From the NCBI GenBank assembly GCA_944383375.1, contig CALWPG010000007.1, forward strand, positions 1-63,321: a stretch of 63,321 nt of DNA, given 5' to 3'. How positions within the stretch are numbered: the first letter of the stretch is position 1; the number at the start of each line of letters is the position of its first letter. The notes beneath the pieces are model-generated. The model saw nothing but the letters and a program-made list of their open reading frames with translations. It searched no databases and was not told the origin of the DNA. This document shows positions 43,637 through 55,900 of the stretch, piece by piece. Position numbers and translations under genes: made by a program. The DNA is from an uncultured Clostridia bacterium (GTDB taxonomy: Bacteria; Bacillota; Clostridia; Christensenellales; UBA1242).

Positions 43637-45019
43637 ATGGAAGATATTAAACAAATTTATGAAAAACTTGATTTTTATGATAAAAAACAAGTAAAAATTG
43701 GTGGCTGGGTAAAAAGTGTGAGGTCCAATAAAGAATTTGGATTTTTGGATCTCAGTGATGGCACATGTTTTAAATCGGCGCAGGTTATATTAAATTCAAA
43801 TTTAAAAAATTATGAAGAAGTTTCAAGGTTGAATACGGGTTCAACTATTGTTGTTGAGGGCGAAGTGAAACTAACTCCACAAAATCAGCAACCATTTGAA
43901 ATTGTTGCATCAAACATTGATGTTTTTTGTGCTACCGATGCAACTTATCCTCTTCAAAAGAAGAGACACAGTGTTGAATTTTTGAGAGAAATTGCATATC
44001 TAAGGCCAAGAACAAATTTGTTTAATGCCGTATTCAGAATTCGAAGTGTTGCAGCGATGGCAATCCATAGTTATTTTCAAAATAATGGTTATGTATATGT
44101 AAACACTCCACTGCTTACAACTGCAGATTGTGAGGGTAGTGATCAAATGTTTAAAGTTACAACACTTGATTTTAATAAATTGCCAAAAGACCAAGATGGA
44201 AAAGTTGATATGTCCTGTGACCTGTTTGGAAAGACAACATTTATCACGGGTAGTGGACAACTTCATGGAGAGGCTTTTGCATTGGCATTCAAAAAAATTT
44301 ATACCTTTGGACCTACCTTTAGAACGGAAAACAGCAACACCAAAACTCATGCGAATGAATTTTGGATGATAGAACCAGAAATAGCCTTTTGTGACCTTGA
44401 AACACTAATGGATATTGAAGAAGATATGTTAAAAAATGTTGTATCCTTTGTTTTGGATAGGTGCAAAGACGAATTGGCATTTTTGGATAAATTTGTATCC
44501 AATGGTTTGTTGGATAAATTAAATAAGCTTATTGGTAGCAAATTCACAAGAATTGATCATAAAGATGTCATTGACATTTTGATTAAATCTGGCAAGAAAT
44601 GGGAGTTTGAACCAACTTATGAATCAGACATAGCAAAAGAACATGAAAGATACATTACGGAATATTTTAACGGTCCAGTGTTTATAAAAAATTGGCCTAA
44701 GGATATCAAAGCATATTACATGAAGGTGAATGACGACAACAAAACAGTCGCTGCAGTGGACTTGGTTGTCCCTCTTGCAGGTGAACTTATAGGTGGTAGC
44801 CAAAGAGAAGACAGTTATGATGTTTTAGTTGCACGTTGTAAGCAACTTGGGATAGATACTGACACAATAGATTGGTATTTAAACTTGCGTAAATTTGGCT
44901 CCTGTGTTCACTCGGGCTTTGGAATGGGCTTTGAAAGACTTGTGATGTATCTAACAGGTGTGGACAACATTCGTGATGTTATCCCATTTCCTCGTACGCC
45001 ACAAAATTGTCTGTTCTGA
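43637..45019 (+). CDS. asnS: Asparaginyl-tRNA synthetase
   Basis: AsnS charges tRNA-Asn with asparagine. The 460-residue protein is full length. The OB-fold (about 18-110; VKIGGWVKSVRSNKEFGFL) binds the anticodon. The class II core has FRIRSVAAMAIHSYFQNNGYVYVNTPLL, then FGPTFRTENSNTKTHANEFWMIEPE, the motif separating AsnS from AspS, and GGSQREDSYDVL with GFGMGFERLVMYLTG. It begins two bases after helD. A family repeat element, not a T-box, surrounds its 3' end; there is no room for a T-box upstream. Confidence 0.97.
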   Translation: MEDIKQIYEKLDFYDKKQVKIGGWVKSVRSNKEFGFLDLSDGTCFKSAQVILNSNLKNYEEVSRLNTGSTIVVEGEVKLTPQNQQPFEIVASNIDVFCATDATYPLQKKRHSVEFLREIAYLRPRTNLFNAVFRIRSVAAMAIHSYFQNNGYVYVNTPLLTTADCEGSDQMFKVTTLDFNKLPKDQDGKVDMSCDLFGKTTFITGSGQLHGEAFALAFKKIYTFGPTFRTENSNTKTHANEFWMIEPEIAFCDLETLMDIEEDMLKNVVSFVLDRCKDELAFLDKFVSNGLLDKLNKLIGSKFTRIDHKDVIDILIKSGKKWEFEPTYESDIAKEHERYITEYFNGPVFIKNWPKDIKAYYMKVNDDNKTVAAVDLVVPLAGELIGGSQREDSYDVLVARCKQLGIDTDTIDWYLNLRKFGSCVHSGFGMGFERLVMYLTGVDNIRDVIPFPRTPQNCLF

Positions 45020-45045
45020 TACCCTTTGTTATTTGAGTGACACAC

Positions 45046-45147
45046 TTTGTCATTCCAAGCGAAGTGAGAAATCTCAAAAAAGATCCCTCACATTGGTTCG
45101 GGATGACATAAAGAATTGGTTCGGGATGACATAGGTTCGACATAAAG
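45046..45147. repeat. Dispersed palindromic repeat, copy 3, with amplified right arm
   Basis: TTTGTCATTCCAAGCGAAGTGAG is the left part (about 45047-45069). The right part GGTTCGGGATGACATA occurs at about 45095 and 45115 in tandem, with a further fragment GGTTCGACATA near 45134. It lies between asnS and a convergent gene, like copy 2 lies between convergent genes. Confidence 0.75.
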
Positions 45148-45198
45148 TATCCAAATGATATCAGGCAGCTTTGTGCGTTTTACGATAGAAGAATAGTA

Positions 45199-45233
45199 AA
45201 AAAAATATGGTATTTGTTTACCATATTTTTTCT
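45199..45233. terminator. Bidirectional terminator between asnS and the convergent surface-protein gene
   Basis: ATATGGTA (45205-45212) pairs with TACCATAT (45219-45226) with extra A/T pairs at the base and a 6-base loop. A and T runs flank both sides. It overlaps the stop codon of the minus-strand gene (45218-45220). Confidence 0.8.
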
Positions 45234-46741
45234 CTAGCTTTGTTTGAAATTAATATTGAAGCGATACAAATTATAACAATCACAACGGCTGCAATTAAGA
45301 TGTATACCCACATTTCAACCTGTTGGACTACCCTTGCAGTTAGTGGAACGGCAGGTGCGGTGGTGTATGTGCCATTTGTGTTTCTCATTCTGACTGAGAT
45401 TATATATTCCTGTGCTTGAGTTGGCTCAAAATTAAAAGTTAAACCATTTGCATACTGTATTCCATTCACACTCCAAATTACATCTTCACTTTCATAATAT
45501 TCTTCGGCGTCAACACTGCACCTATAAGCAGTTAGACCGGTGTTTTCACTTACATATTCGGTGTAGGTGATATTAAAAACTTGACCTTGTTGGACTTCTC
45601 GAGGATTGATTTTTATTGTATAAAGTTGAGAAAAATAATTTGTGTTTTCATAACTTACAACAGCAAATACTTTAAATTCACCGATACCATGTTCAGTTGT
45701 GATGAATGTATATCTTGAACTTGTCGTTGGTTGCAGTGAGTAGATAAGTGAGTTTGGAGATTTCAAATACCAAGACACTTCATAGCTTTCCTGAACGGCT
45801 ATGCTTGCATCAAATTCAATTGGAACAGGTACATCTGTGTAATTTTGTTCAAGCAAGTTTTGATCCACTGTGACTGTCACATCATAGTCTTGTTCAGTGG
45901 TTATGACAAGGCGAACAGATGCTTGAAGCAAAGTTCCTTCAATTGTTACTGTGAGCAAATAATTTCCAATCTTTATCATGCTTTTGTCCACGGTAAGAGA
46001 AGAAGTTGTGTTTGTCAAAAGTTGTGATCCCAACATCCACTCATATGTATAAGAGGTGTCGCTATTTAGCCAGTCCTGAAAATTAAGCGATGTGTTTATA
46101 GTTACGGGTTGGAAATTTTCATATAGTTGGTTTAACAAACTTTGATCATATTCGAGTGTCAAAGAGGTTGGATTGGCATATGCACAGTCAATTGAAATTT
46201 GAGTATTTAGATTGTAAATGGAACAGGAAATGTTTGTTGACCCAGCTTTTATTGGGACTATTCTTATGTACATTCTGTCGTATGTATCAAAATATTCTGC
46301 ATTGTCATCATCTGCGTAGAGTATATAATTACCTTGATTTGTAACTTCGTTATCGTTAAAAGAAATCAAAGTACCGTTAATTGTTATGTTTGAGAGTACA
46401 TCTCGATATATCTGTTGTTTTTCAGAATAATCAAGATCAGCGTAATTTCTAGGGTATGTTTCAATGTCAATTCCAAGATAATAAGTACCATATGGATTAT
46501 TTGTTGTGTCAATGGTCTTATCCTCGGCAAAATTATTGTTAAAGGCCAAACTATACACATTGTTTTCGCTGATTAAAGCATCACCAATGGTGTTATAATA
46601 CAGCCCTGACGAAATACTTTGTGCACTAATATTATCGGGTAATGCTGCATGAGCGATTTCATTTATTGTAAACGTGCTGACACAAACGCCAATAAGCAAA
46701 AAGGAAAATGCAAACATTACACAGTACATCAACTTTTTCAT
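45218..46741 (-). CDS. Secreted, C-terminally membrane-anchored beta-rich surface protein
   Basis: This 507-residue protein begins KKLMYCVMFAFSFLLIGVCV, a signal peptide. The ectodomain shows several Ig-like beta units (SYTYEWMLGSQLLTNTTSSL; SYEVSWYLKSP; DVIWSVNGIQYANGLTFNF) with the Trp and closing strand pattern of PKD/Ig-like folds. It ends with VEMWVYILIAAVVIVIICI and a short basic tail, a C-terminal membrane anchor. There is no LPxTG. The start at 46741 is chosen because GGAG precedes it; the frame extends to 46759. It is divergently transcribed from the giant protein, and both are probably exported. The function is unknown. Confidence 0.78.
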   Translation of the reverse strand: MKKLMYCVMFAFSFLLIGVCVSTFTINEIAHAALPDNISAQSISSGLYYNTIGDALISENNVYSLAFNNNFAEDKTIDTTNNPYGTYYLGIDIETYPRNYADLDYSEKQQIYRDVLSNITINGTLISFNDNEVTNQGNYILYADDDNAEYFDTYDRMYIRIVPIKAGSTNISCSIYNLNTQISIDCAYANPTSLTLEYDQSLLNQLYENFQPVTINTSLNFQDWLNSDTSYTYEWMLGSQLLTNTTSSLTVDKSMIKIGNYLLTVTIEGTLLQASVRLVITTEQDYDVTVTVDQNLLEQNYTDVPVPIEFDASIAVQESYEVSWYLKSPNSLIYSLQPTTSSRYTFITTEHGIGEFKVFAVVSYENTNYFSQLYTIKINPREVQQGQVFNITYTEYVSENTGLTAYRCSVDAEEYYESEDVIWSVNGIQYANGLTFNFEPTQAQEYIISVRMRNTNGTYTTAPAVPLTARVVQQVEMWVYILIAAVVIVIICIASILISNKAREKIW

Positions 46742-46864
46742 AGTTTTCTCCACATACAATTTACCACAAAGTGGCTAAAAATAAAAACAAATTTAAGTAC
46801 AATATTTTTTTTGCCAAATTTTAAAGATTTATGTAAAAACTTTAGTGATTTGCTGCTTAAACGT

Positions 46865-46893
46865 TTGCCAAATTATAGTATAATAATTATAAT
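46865..46893 (+). promoter_or_regulatory. Promoter for the giant secreted protein
   Basis: TTGCCA (46865-46870) and TATAAT (46888-46893) are 17 bases apart. Overlapping TATAAT copies lie at 46879 and 46893. GAGAGG (46911-46916) and the ATG at 46924 follow. Confidence 0.7.
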
Positions 46894-46923
46894 ATAATTA
46901 AAACTAAATAGAGAGGTCTGTCT

Positions 46924-49900
46924 ATGAGAAAATACATACCAAGTAAAAAATATTTTATTTTCTCGTTAATATTCGCTTTTATTATGGCGATGTCGGCAAT
47001 ATGCTCTATAGTATTGCCATCTAATTTTGAGCAGGTTACTCTATCAATTTCCAGTGATGTAAGTAATAATGATGTTTCCATTGATACAGATATCAATGAC
47101 GAAATAGATTTTTCGACTGACACAATTTCAGAAAATTGGTCTTCTACACAAACTAGCAACATTCAAGTTGAAAACAATTCAATGGCCATCTCTTCTGCCG
47201 AAGATTTGGCACAATTTGCGAAAAATGTCAATGCTGGAAATAATTATTCAGGCATCACCGTATATCTTACATCCAATATTGACTTGTCTGGTAAAATTTG
47301 GACTCCTATAGGCAATAGTTCCTCTCCTTTCTCTGGAATATTTGACGGCAGAGGATATACCATAAGTGGACTCACCATAAATGAAACCACAAATTATTCA
47401 ACTCAAGGTCTTTTTGGCACAGTCAGCTCGCAAAACGAAAATAATATTGCAGTTATAAGAAATGTTGTGCTAAGAGGTGTAAATATAAGGACTAATGCAG
47501 CAAATGTCGGAGGAATTGCGGGCTATGTCTATGTAAACGGTCATTCTTTGGCAGTCCAAATCATCAACTGTGGTGTCAGTGGTTACATAAATAGCACAAG
47601 AACTTCTAATGCATATGTTGGTGGCATTGTTGGAAGTTTGTACAACTCCGGAATACACAAATGTTTTTCAACGGCTACGATTAATGGTGGCTCCAATTCT
47701 TATCTTGGTGGCATATGTGGCTTAAAGTCGTCGGGAAATGCCACAAATGCATCCATAAGTCAAAGCTTTTATTTTAGTGAAGTTGGCATTAGTGGAAGTG
47801 GTCAAATTGGTGGTATAGCTGGAAGTAGTGACACTTCTTATATTGTTGACGTGTACACCAATGCAAGCAATATAACTCCTATTTTTAGTGGGACACTTCA
47901 AAACAACTTGAGATATAGCACAACATCTTTTGATCAATTCACCTGGGCAGCTGACACGACAGGTATTACGCATGGCATTGTAAATGCATATATTTTGAAA
48001 GGTGTCGGAAATATTTACATCGAAGTGAATAATTATAAGGCCAACTACGACGCCACCAATGGCTCTTTGAGTGAAGAAGGCGAAAGTAATGTTTTCATAT
48101 ATAATGTCTTGAACGATAGAAGCATCGGAAACGCAAGTTACAATGAAAGTAATTACAACTACCCTTATGTTAAAACAGTGCGTCATGACTCGACTAAGGC
48201 GACACAAGAAACCGATGTAATATATGGGGCTGGAGCTTTTTACGATTTAAATAGTCAGTCATATAACTCAACCTATGTGAATTCTTCATCGTATTATACA
48301 AATAGCGATATATCATTTGACATTTCCACAGATAATGCAGCAGTTGGTATAACTTTACAGACTTTGGGTCAAAACATTGGAAGTCGAACATTCAACACAG
48401 GGAAATTATCAGGCTACTATACCATAGACTTACATGCACGTGGTGTATGGCAGAAAGTAGACATCGGTTTAAATGAATATAGCCAAGTCAACGCCAATGG
48501 TACTGAGGGCACGGGTGGAAAAATTCGCAGTCAAATACATTTAATACAGAGTTATGCAAGCCTTTACAGCGAAAGCGAAATGAGTGAACCAACTTCAAAC
48601 GGAATGAGCAATGTAGATGGCTTCTATCAAACTGATGTGCTTACCGTATATGTTCCTTATGGCGAAAGTTTTAAGATTAGATTTGACGGTCAAGACTATG
48701 ATGGCATAGATTACCTTGCGATGATGTCGGGTTGGGGAAATGCTAGTCTTCCGATAGTGGGAGGCATTGGTTTTGGGAACATCTCTGTCCACAAAGAGGG
48801 AGAAAGTGTCAGTGCAACTCCACAATTGCCAGAAAGTAATGTCACATATATTTGGAATGGCAAAATAAATGTGGAAAGCGCAGTAAATTTTTATTTCAAC
48901 AACATTCAACAGGTTGATTTAATTTTATACGATGAAAATTTAGATCAATCAATGCTGAATCACCTCGTGGCAGGAAACTATCCTACTTTTGTTAATAGTG
49001 GGCTAGTCAGCAGTTCCAACAATACCATCTCTTATGGTGAACTGACTGTAAACATTATGGTTGGAAGACCATTGTATGAAAATGGTATATGTGTTACTGG
49101 TAGCCAAACCATATACGGACAAAATACATCTATCGCAAATTCAAGTGTTGGTAATAATTATCACTTTCCATATTGGAGTGAATACCATTTGAATGGCTTT
49201 TACATGGATGGTGAAAAATTTATTAATAACAACATCATAAATTCAAGCGTTGCAGAATTGCAGTTGGAAAGCTTGAACTGGAATTTTGAACATCAAAGTG
49301 AAAATCGTCAATTGGTTGCACAGTGGACGCAAGTTGAAAACAACACTTTGGTCATAAATTTTCAAAACGAAAATGATCAAAACGCACAAAAGGTTCCTAT
49401 CAATAGTGCAGTTTCTTCTTTATGGATTTTAAGAAACTCTGCCGAATTTTCTTATGCTGCTGCTGATTTGTCCAATGGTGAACTAAAATATGGTGAATTC
49501 CAGAATAGTGTAATTACAAATTCACGAGTCTTGAATGTAAAAAGTAATGAACAAGCAAGATTTACATTCACCTTGGCAAATGGATATGAAATTGCAAGTG
49601 GAGCACTCTTATTGACGCTAAAAAATGGGAGTAGCATAGAAATACCTCTCAGATTGATGCAGAGTTCAAACGGATACAGTTTTTTATATTCTTGCATTGG
49701 AGAAAATTCGAATATTTATGTATCGAACCAAATTTGGGTAACAATAGATGCAACCACTGGAGAGGTTGAGATAACATTCAAACACTTAATGGGCATTGAT
49801 GAAATTTGTGTTATCGTCAAACCACAAGAGTTTAATGTCACTGTCAATGCAAATTTGAGCAGTACAATTATTGGTAATCCGACTGTAATTTCATTTGACC

Positions 49901-52900
49901 ACTCTGGGCGAAGTTATTCTTTGGACACTTCATACACAAATTTGAATTCCAACTATCTTTATGGTACAGACATAGTGTTTGAAAATGTCGATGTCAAATT
50001 TGGATACACTTACGATCGTATCAATGTGTATATTAACGATGACCAACTTGTTACTAACTTCTTTAGTGAAACTAGGGATGGTAATACCATCTCCATGTCT
50101 CCTCTTTCTTGGACCTCTATCACAAATCGTATCACAAACATAAGATTTGAATTTTGTGTTACGCGAAATAGTGGCAATATTACCTTCAATATTGAGGGTT
50201 TGGAGAAGCAATACTTAGTTGGAAATAATGTTTTAATCACCATGGGTGGCAGAAACTTGGCAGATGGATCGGGCACGTATTCACAGCAAATTACCACAGA
50301 TGCTACTTTGACATTTGGTTTCACTATCTTGGATGGTTTACAATTTGCATCAATATATGACGTTCAAATGGACTATGACGGATGCAATTTTGAAATGTCA
50401 GGTTGGGACTCATCAAACGTTGGCACACAAAATTTAACACTGTCATTTAGCCAATTTGCTATGCGTACAAATGGTCAAATTGTGGTCACAATAAAACTTC
50501 GCGTAAGTGAAGCAAATATCAATGTTATTCAACAAAACACTGTTTTGGGAACTGTAGTAAGTGAAAAAGAACTTGCAAGTGGAACTTTGACATATGGAAC
50601 ACACATAACCAAAAATAGTGGGGAAAACGTTATATATTTTGACGATAGAAATAATAACGAAAATAGCTTTAGCATATCTCTTGACTTGGACTTCAGTGAA
50701 ATTTCGGCAATAAGAATTTATAAAAACTCTTTAAACACCACACCTATTGCAGATGGTGGATCGTTTGATGTTACCCTTCGTTATTTTGAAGATGGAGACA
50801 GCATTGATATAATTATTGAGTTTGTGCTTAGAACGGCACAGGTAAATATTTTGAATGGTTTTGTGCGCAACGGGCAAACAGCTTTTTATCGCACAGAAAA
50901 TACTTCACAACAAACTTGTTATATTGATGGAAATCCAATTGAATTGACTCAATCTGGCCAAACAGGCTATGAATTTTTGGGTTGGTATTATGTTGTCGGT
51001 GACGATATTGTAAACACCAGCAATCTTTCATATTCAAATCTTACAAAGATAGATGATGGCATTGATCAAATTACACTAGTAGGTCAAAATGTTGTTGCCA
51101 ATCAAGGGCAAATGAATATTAGAAATTTCATGTATTTCATCGCCGTCTATGAAGCGAAGATATTTAACATTACATTTGATAACTCAGAGTTTTTCGATGA
51201 TGTTCAAGATCTTGGCTACCAAGTAAGTGGATTCGACAATTTGAACCAATTTACAATAGAGTATGATACAAACACCATAGTTGGTGGAGATTTTCCTGTC
51301 GCTTCTTTGGTAGACAACAACATGTGGAATTTCGAGGGCTATACCTCCCAAAGTAACGTTTTAACTGTTGATTTCTTTGATGATGTCTTTGATGTTAGAA
51401 CAAACTGGGCAAATGTATCAGCAGATGAAATAGTGTTGTCGCCAAAGTTCTCGCCAAAAGATGTGACACTTTATTATTGTGATCAAAATGGAAACAGAAC
51501 GGGAAGTTCAATTACTGTGACCTATGGAGATGTTCCAACGACGCAACTTTCAACTCCGAGTGCGACAATTGGATACACTTTTGGTGGGTGGAGTTATCAA
51601 GGCGAAATATATTATCCATACGATTCACAAAATGGTTGGGGACAGTTTAGATCATGGACAGCAATGGTTTTGGAAGCCGATTTAATACCTGTGCTCAATG
51701 CAATTAATAACACCGTGACAATTCATGCTGGACTTGGAACTTTCCAAGGAGAGAATCAAAGTTTGACTGCCACCGTGGCTTTTGGTTCAAACATATATAT
51801 AATGCCAAACATCAACTTTACGCAAATCCCTTCGTGGACGCCTAGTGGTGCCTCATACGTGTTTGCTGGCTACTATAAGGCAGTGGTTGGTGGAAAAGAA
51901 TATAGGGTCTATGGCACAGATAATGCAAACAACAGCGTTTGTGACTTCGTTAGTAATGATGTCACTTTCTATGCTTGCTATGAGCTGGTTTCTGTTGATG
52001 CAACTCTTTTTGTTGATGGACAAAGTTCAACTACATGGGAATATAGGGGAAATTCATATAACCTGTCTTTAAACTTCTCGCAAAATTTGCCAATAAGCCT
52101 AGTGTCACAAGCCTTTTCACTAAATGGACAAGATGTAGGTTCAAGTGTAACTTTAAAAGATGTTTCACAAAGTGGTGAGTATACATGCACAGTAAATTTC
52201 AGTGGGTATGATACAACATCTGGTGGAGTGGGAGTTTACACTGTTGGAAATGTTGAGGAACAGGTGAGCATAGTTATTGAAATCACACCACTACAATTAG
52301 GAATTTCCACACCAAACATAACAAAAGTTTTTGATAACACAACAAGCTTAAATACAGTAACTTTAAATGGCATAATTGAGGGAGATATCGTTTATGCATC
52401 AATGAGATTTGCCGATAAAAATGTTGGGCAGAATAAACAGGTGATTGTGACCCTTTCTGGTCAAGATGCATCAAACTATACCACACCTGAGCTCACTGGA
52501 GAAATTACTCCATACATAATTGCGTTTAATGTAAGTGGAGTAAACTATAAAATCGGTGATGACAATCAAAAGATAGTGCTTGGTGATGAGAATATTTCTA
52601 TTGAAAGTTCTTGTTCAAGATTTTTGACCAGTATTGGTGTAAGTGCATCAATCAAACTACAAACGTCACAAAATGTCGTTGGCACTTATACCTATGGTGG
52701 CGCACTCAATTTGGAGGTTGTTTCCTTTACACTTTCTGGCACCGATGTAAATGAGGAAAACTTTGATTATTCAATTGAAGGTGAATATCAGATTGTTGAT
52801 GCAGGACTTGAAAATGTTGTAATTTCAGTAAACGTTCATTGTGATGATGAATCAAATATTGATATTTCTTCCATTGCATCACTTTACTTTGCCCAAGATT

Positions 52901-55900
52901 TTGAACAAATTACTGGCAACAACACCGCAAGTGTTCAAATTGTTGATTTTGTCTCATACTTCCAACAAAATCCAAGACTTGAATTTTCAGTAAATAGGAG
53001 TGAAAACTATTGGGTAGATAGAGTTCTTGTCAACAATGTCTTAACTCAAGTCAATTACACCGAAGGTCAAATAAGTGACACCTTTGTGTATGATGTTTCG
53101 GACAAAATAGTAAGTATCGACATATACATCACCACATTAAGTGAAGTGACTTTAGATTATGCTCTATCAGACGGCGAGACATTGTCGGGTTATCCTACTA
53201 GCACTAAGTTTGCCTATCAAAAGACGGTACAACAAAGTATTGATGCTTATGGTTCAGTATTGCCACAAAATGTAGATCGTGCAGGCTTTGTCTTCATCGG
53301 CTGGAAATTAAGTTCAAATAACACATTTATTTCAACAGATAGCACCTGGAGTTACAAAAAGGGTGCAGTTTTGGTTGCACAGTATGAGCTCGCGGACATA
53401 GAAGTCGAGCAGGTAATTGACGATGTAATTAATTCTCCATTAACAAACCAATTTTTACGAATCTTTGATGCACAAACGCATGAGATTGTTTATAACGTCA
53501 CCAATTCAAATGATTATGCCATAAGATACACCTATTCTTGGACAAAGAACAATGCACAACAAAACAATTCATCAAATACTCTCAGTGTTTTGAATGTGTC
53601 AGACACTGGCAATTACGTTTTAACTATCACTGCTGTTATGGTACAAAATTCGCTTGTTTATAAAACGAGAGGGATCTCCCTTGAAGTTAATATTTTGCCT
53701 TATGGTGTGTTTGATGAGGGTGAAGTAATAACAAAGCAGTACGATGGCAATGCCTTGACGCCTAGTATCACGAAATCACTTGGTAGTACAAGAATAGTGG
53801 TAGTTGGTGCATACAAGACAAAAAATGCTGGAAGTTCACTTGATACCACGTTATCAAACTGGACAATCAATGGTGTGAGAGCCGACGCGAATTTATTAAA
53901 TTACACTCTCAACTTTGATGCTATTGACAGTGAAAACAGTATAATTGAAAAAAGAGATGTTGTCTTAAATATTGGCTTACAAAGTAAAGTTTACGATGGA
54001 GAGATATTATCTTATAATGGTACACATAGTGAAACAATCTCGTTTAGCTATGTTGTTTCTTCCACTTCTGCAAACGTTGGAACATACAATCAATCCAACA
54101 ATGGCCTTTCTGTGGAAATTATAAATGAAGACATAAATAATTTAAATGTTAATATTTCGGGAAGTATTATAATATCCATTGAAGAAGTTGAAATTTCATG
54201 GACTGGTGCAACTACTGTCACATTTGATGGTGAGTACCACAGCATCAGCCCAGTTTTGCCAAGTTATGTTCAAGTTACTGGCATAACTTACACAAATGAA
54301 GAAACTACTTTGCATTATCAATCTTTACAAGAAAATGTTGGAGCAATTGATGCAGGTACATACATTGTTTCATTTACTTTTGAGAATACAAATTCAAACA
54401 TTTCAATTACAAGTGGCACATCTGCAACGTTGACAATCAGCAAAAGGACTATATATGTTGGATACAACGGGTTGTTTGATGAAAAAGATTATGATTCAAC
54501 CACAAATATCTCTGCTGATTGTGTCAGTGAGGCTGTTGCCTACGATAACCCTTCATTGACAACTCTTCTTGGTGATGTGATAACAAACGAAAGCAAATTA
54601 CCAGCATTTGAATACGCATATGAAAGCGCTACTGCCGGTGATAATAAAAATATTATTGTATCTCTTGTGGATGACACCAACTATATAATCAGTTCATCTA
54701 GAAATACAGTCACTGGCAAGATACACAAACTTGATGTCACGGCATATATCGCAGCAACCAAGACATATGATGCTACTTCAAATTTCATTGTTGGTTTTCA
54801 AAATATAACAATTGACGGCATTATAGATGACGAAATTGTTGCAGGTTCAATTACTTTTATGGGTGTAAGAAATAGTGGCATTTATTATAATTTAAATTCT
54901 ATCAATAAAACCTTTAATTTAACAATTGGAGGTTATGCATATAACACAAACTATAACCTAACTTTTATAGACTCAATTCTTGAAGAGCAACAGGGTCAAA
55001 ACTATTTAAAAATTGAAAAAGCTGTAGTGACAGTCAGCACCGATACCAACAAACAATACACTTATACTGGTAAAGAGATCGAACTTGAATACGCATTTTT
55101 CAATGAATTAAATGTGACCGTGGTCCCTTCCAAAACAAATGTACAAATATCTTACACTGCAAATGACGGCAGCTTGGACAATGGAAAAGCTGTTCAAGTG
55201 GGCACATATTCATATACTTTGACATTAAGTGGCGAAGATGAAACAAACTTCACTCTTACCGGTGACGTGTCAAATGTAAGATTTTATATTGTTGCAAGAG
55301 AGATCCTCATATATTTCCCTGATCCTATATACTTTAGTTACCAGGGAAAAGACCAAGAAGGAAATGATATTGTCGTTGAATACCTTAAAGACAATGGGCA
55401 ACAACTTCAGAGCAATCAACAATCTGGCACTGATCGTATGATTTTAGCCAGTGGTTATACCCTTGGGTATGGTGACACAATGGATTGGTCATTTAAAACT
55501 CGAAGTGGAGTGGTTGGTACATACTATATAAACGATCAAAATCAAGTCCAAAGCGATATAACTGTAAGTAAAGATGGAGTGGATTATACAAAAAACTATT
55601 CCTTCCAGTTTGAAAGAAATTCTGCCATCATAATTGAGCCAAGTCAGCTCGACTTTAGAAATATTGACCTAACAGTTTCCACAAGTGTTTATGATGGGCA
55701 AGTTAAGCAGATTGAACTCACTTTTGTTGACATGGTAACTGGTGATAAAAAAACCTTTGTATATTCTGATGACACAAGTGAGGTGACATTCACTGATTTC
55801 ACATTTACAAATGCCCTTTCTGAAGTAAGTGATATTCAAAGTCCACAGGATATTATCTATGCTGGAACCTATGCTTTTGGCTTGCAATTTACAAATTACA

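Noticed and set aside
43637..45019. T-box riboswitch for asnS
   Set aside because: asnS starts two bases after helD, leaving no leader in which one could fit.
51845..52072. Plus-strand frame inside the giant gene
   Set aside because: It is out of frame with the giant protein and shows no domain or ribosome binding site.
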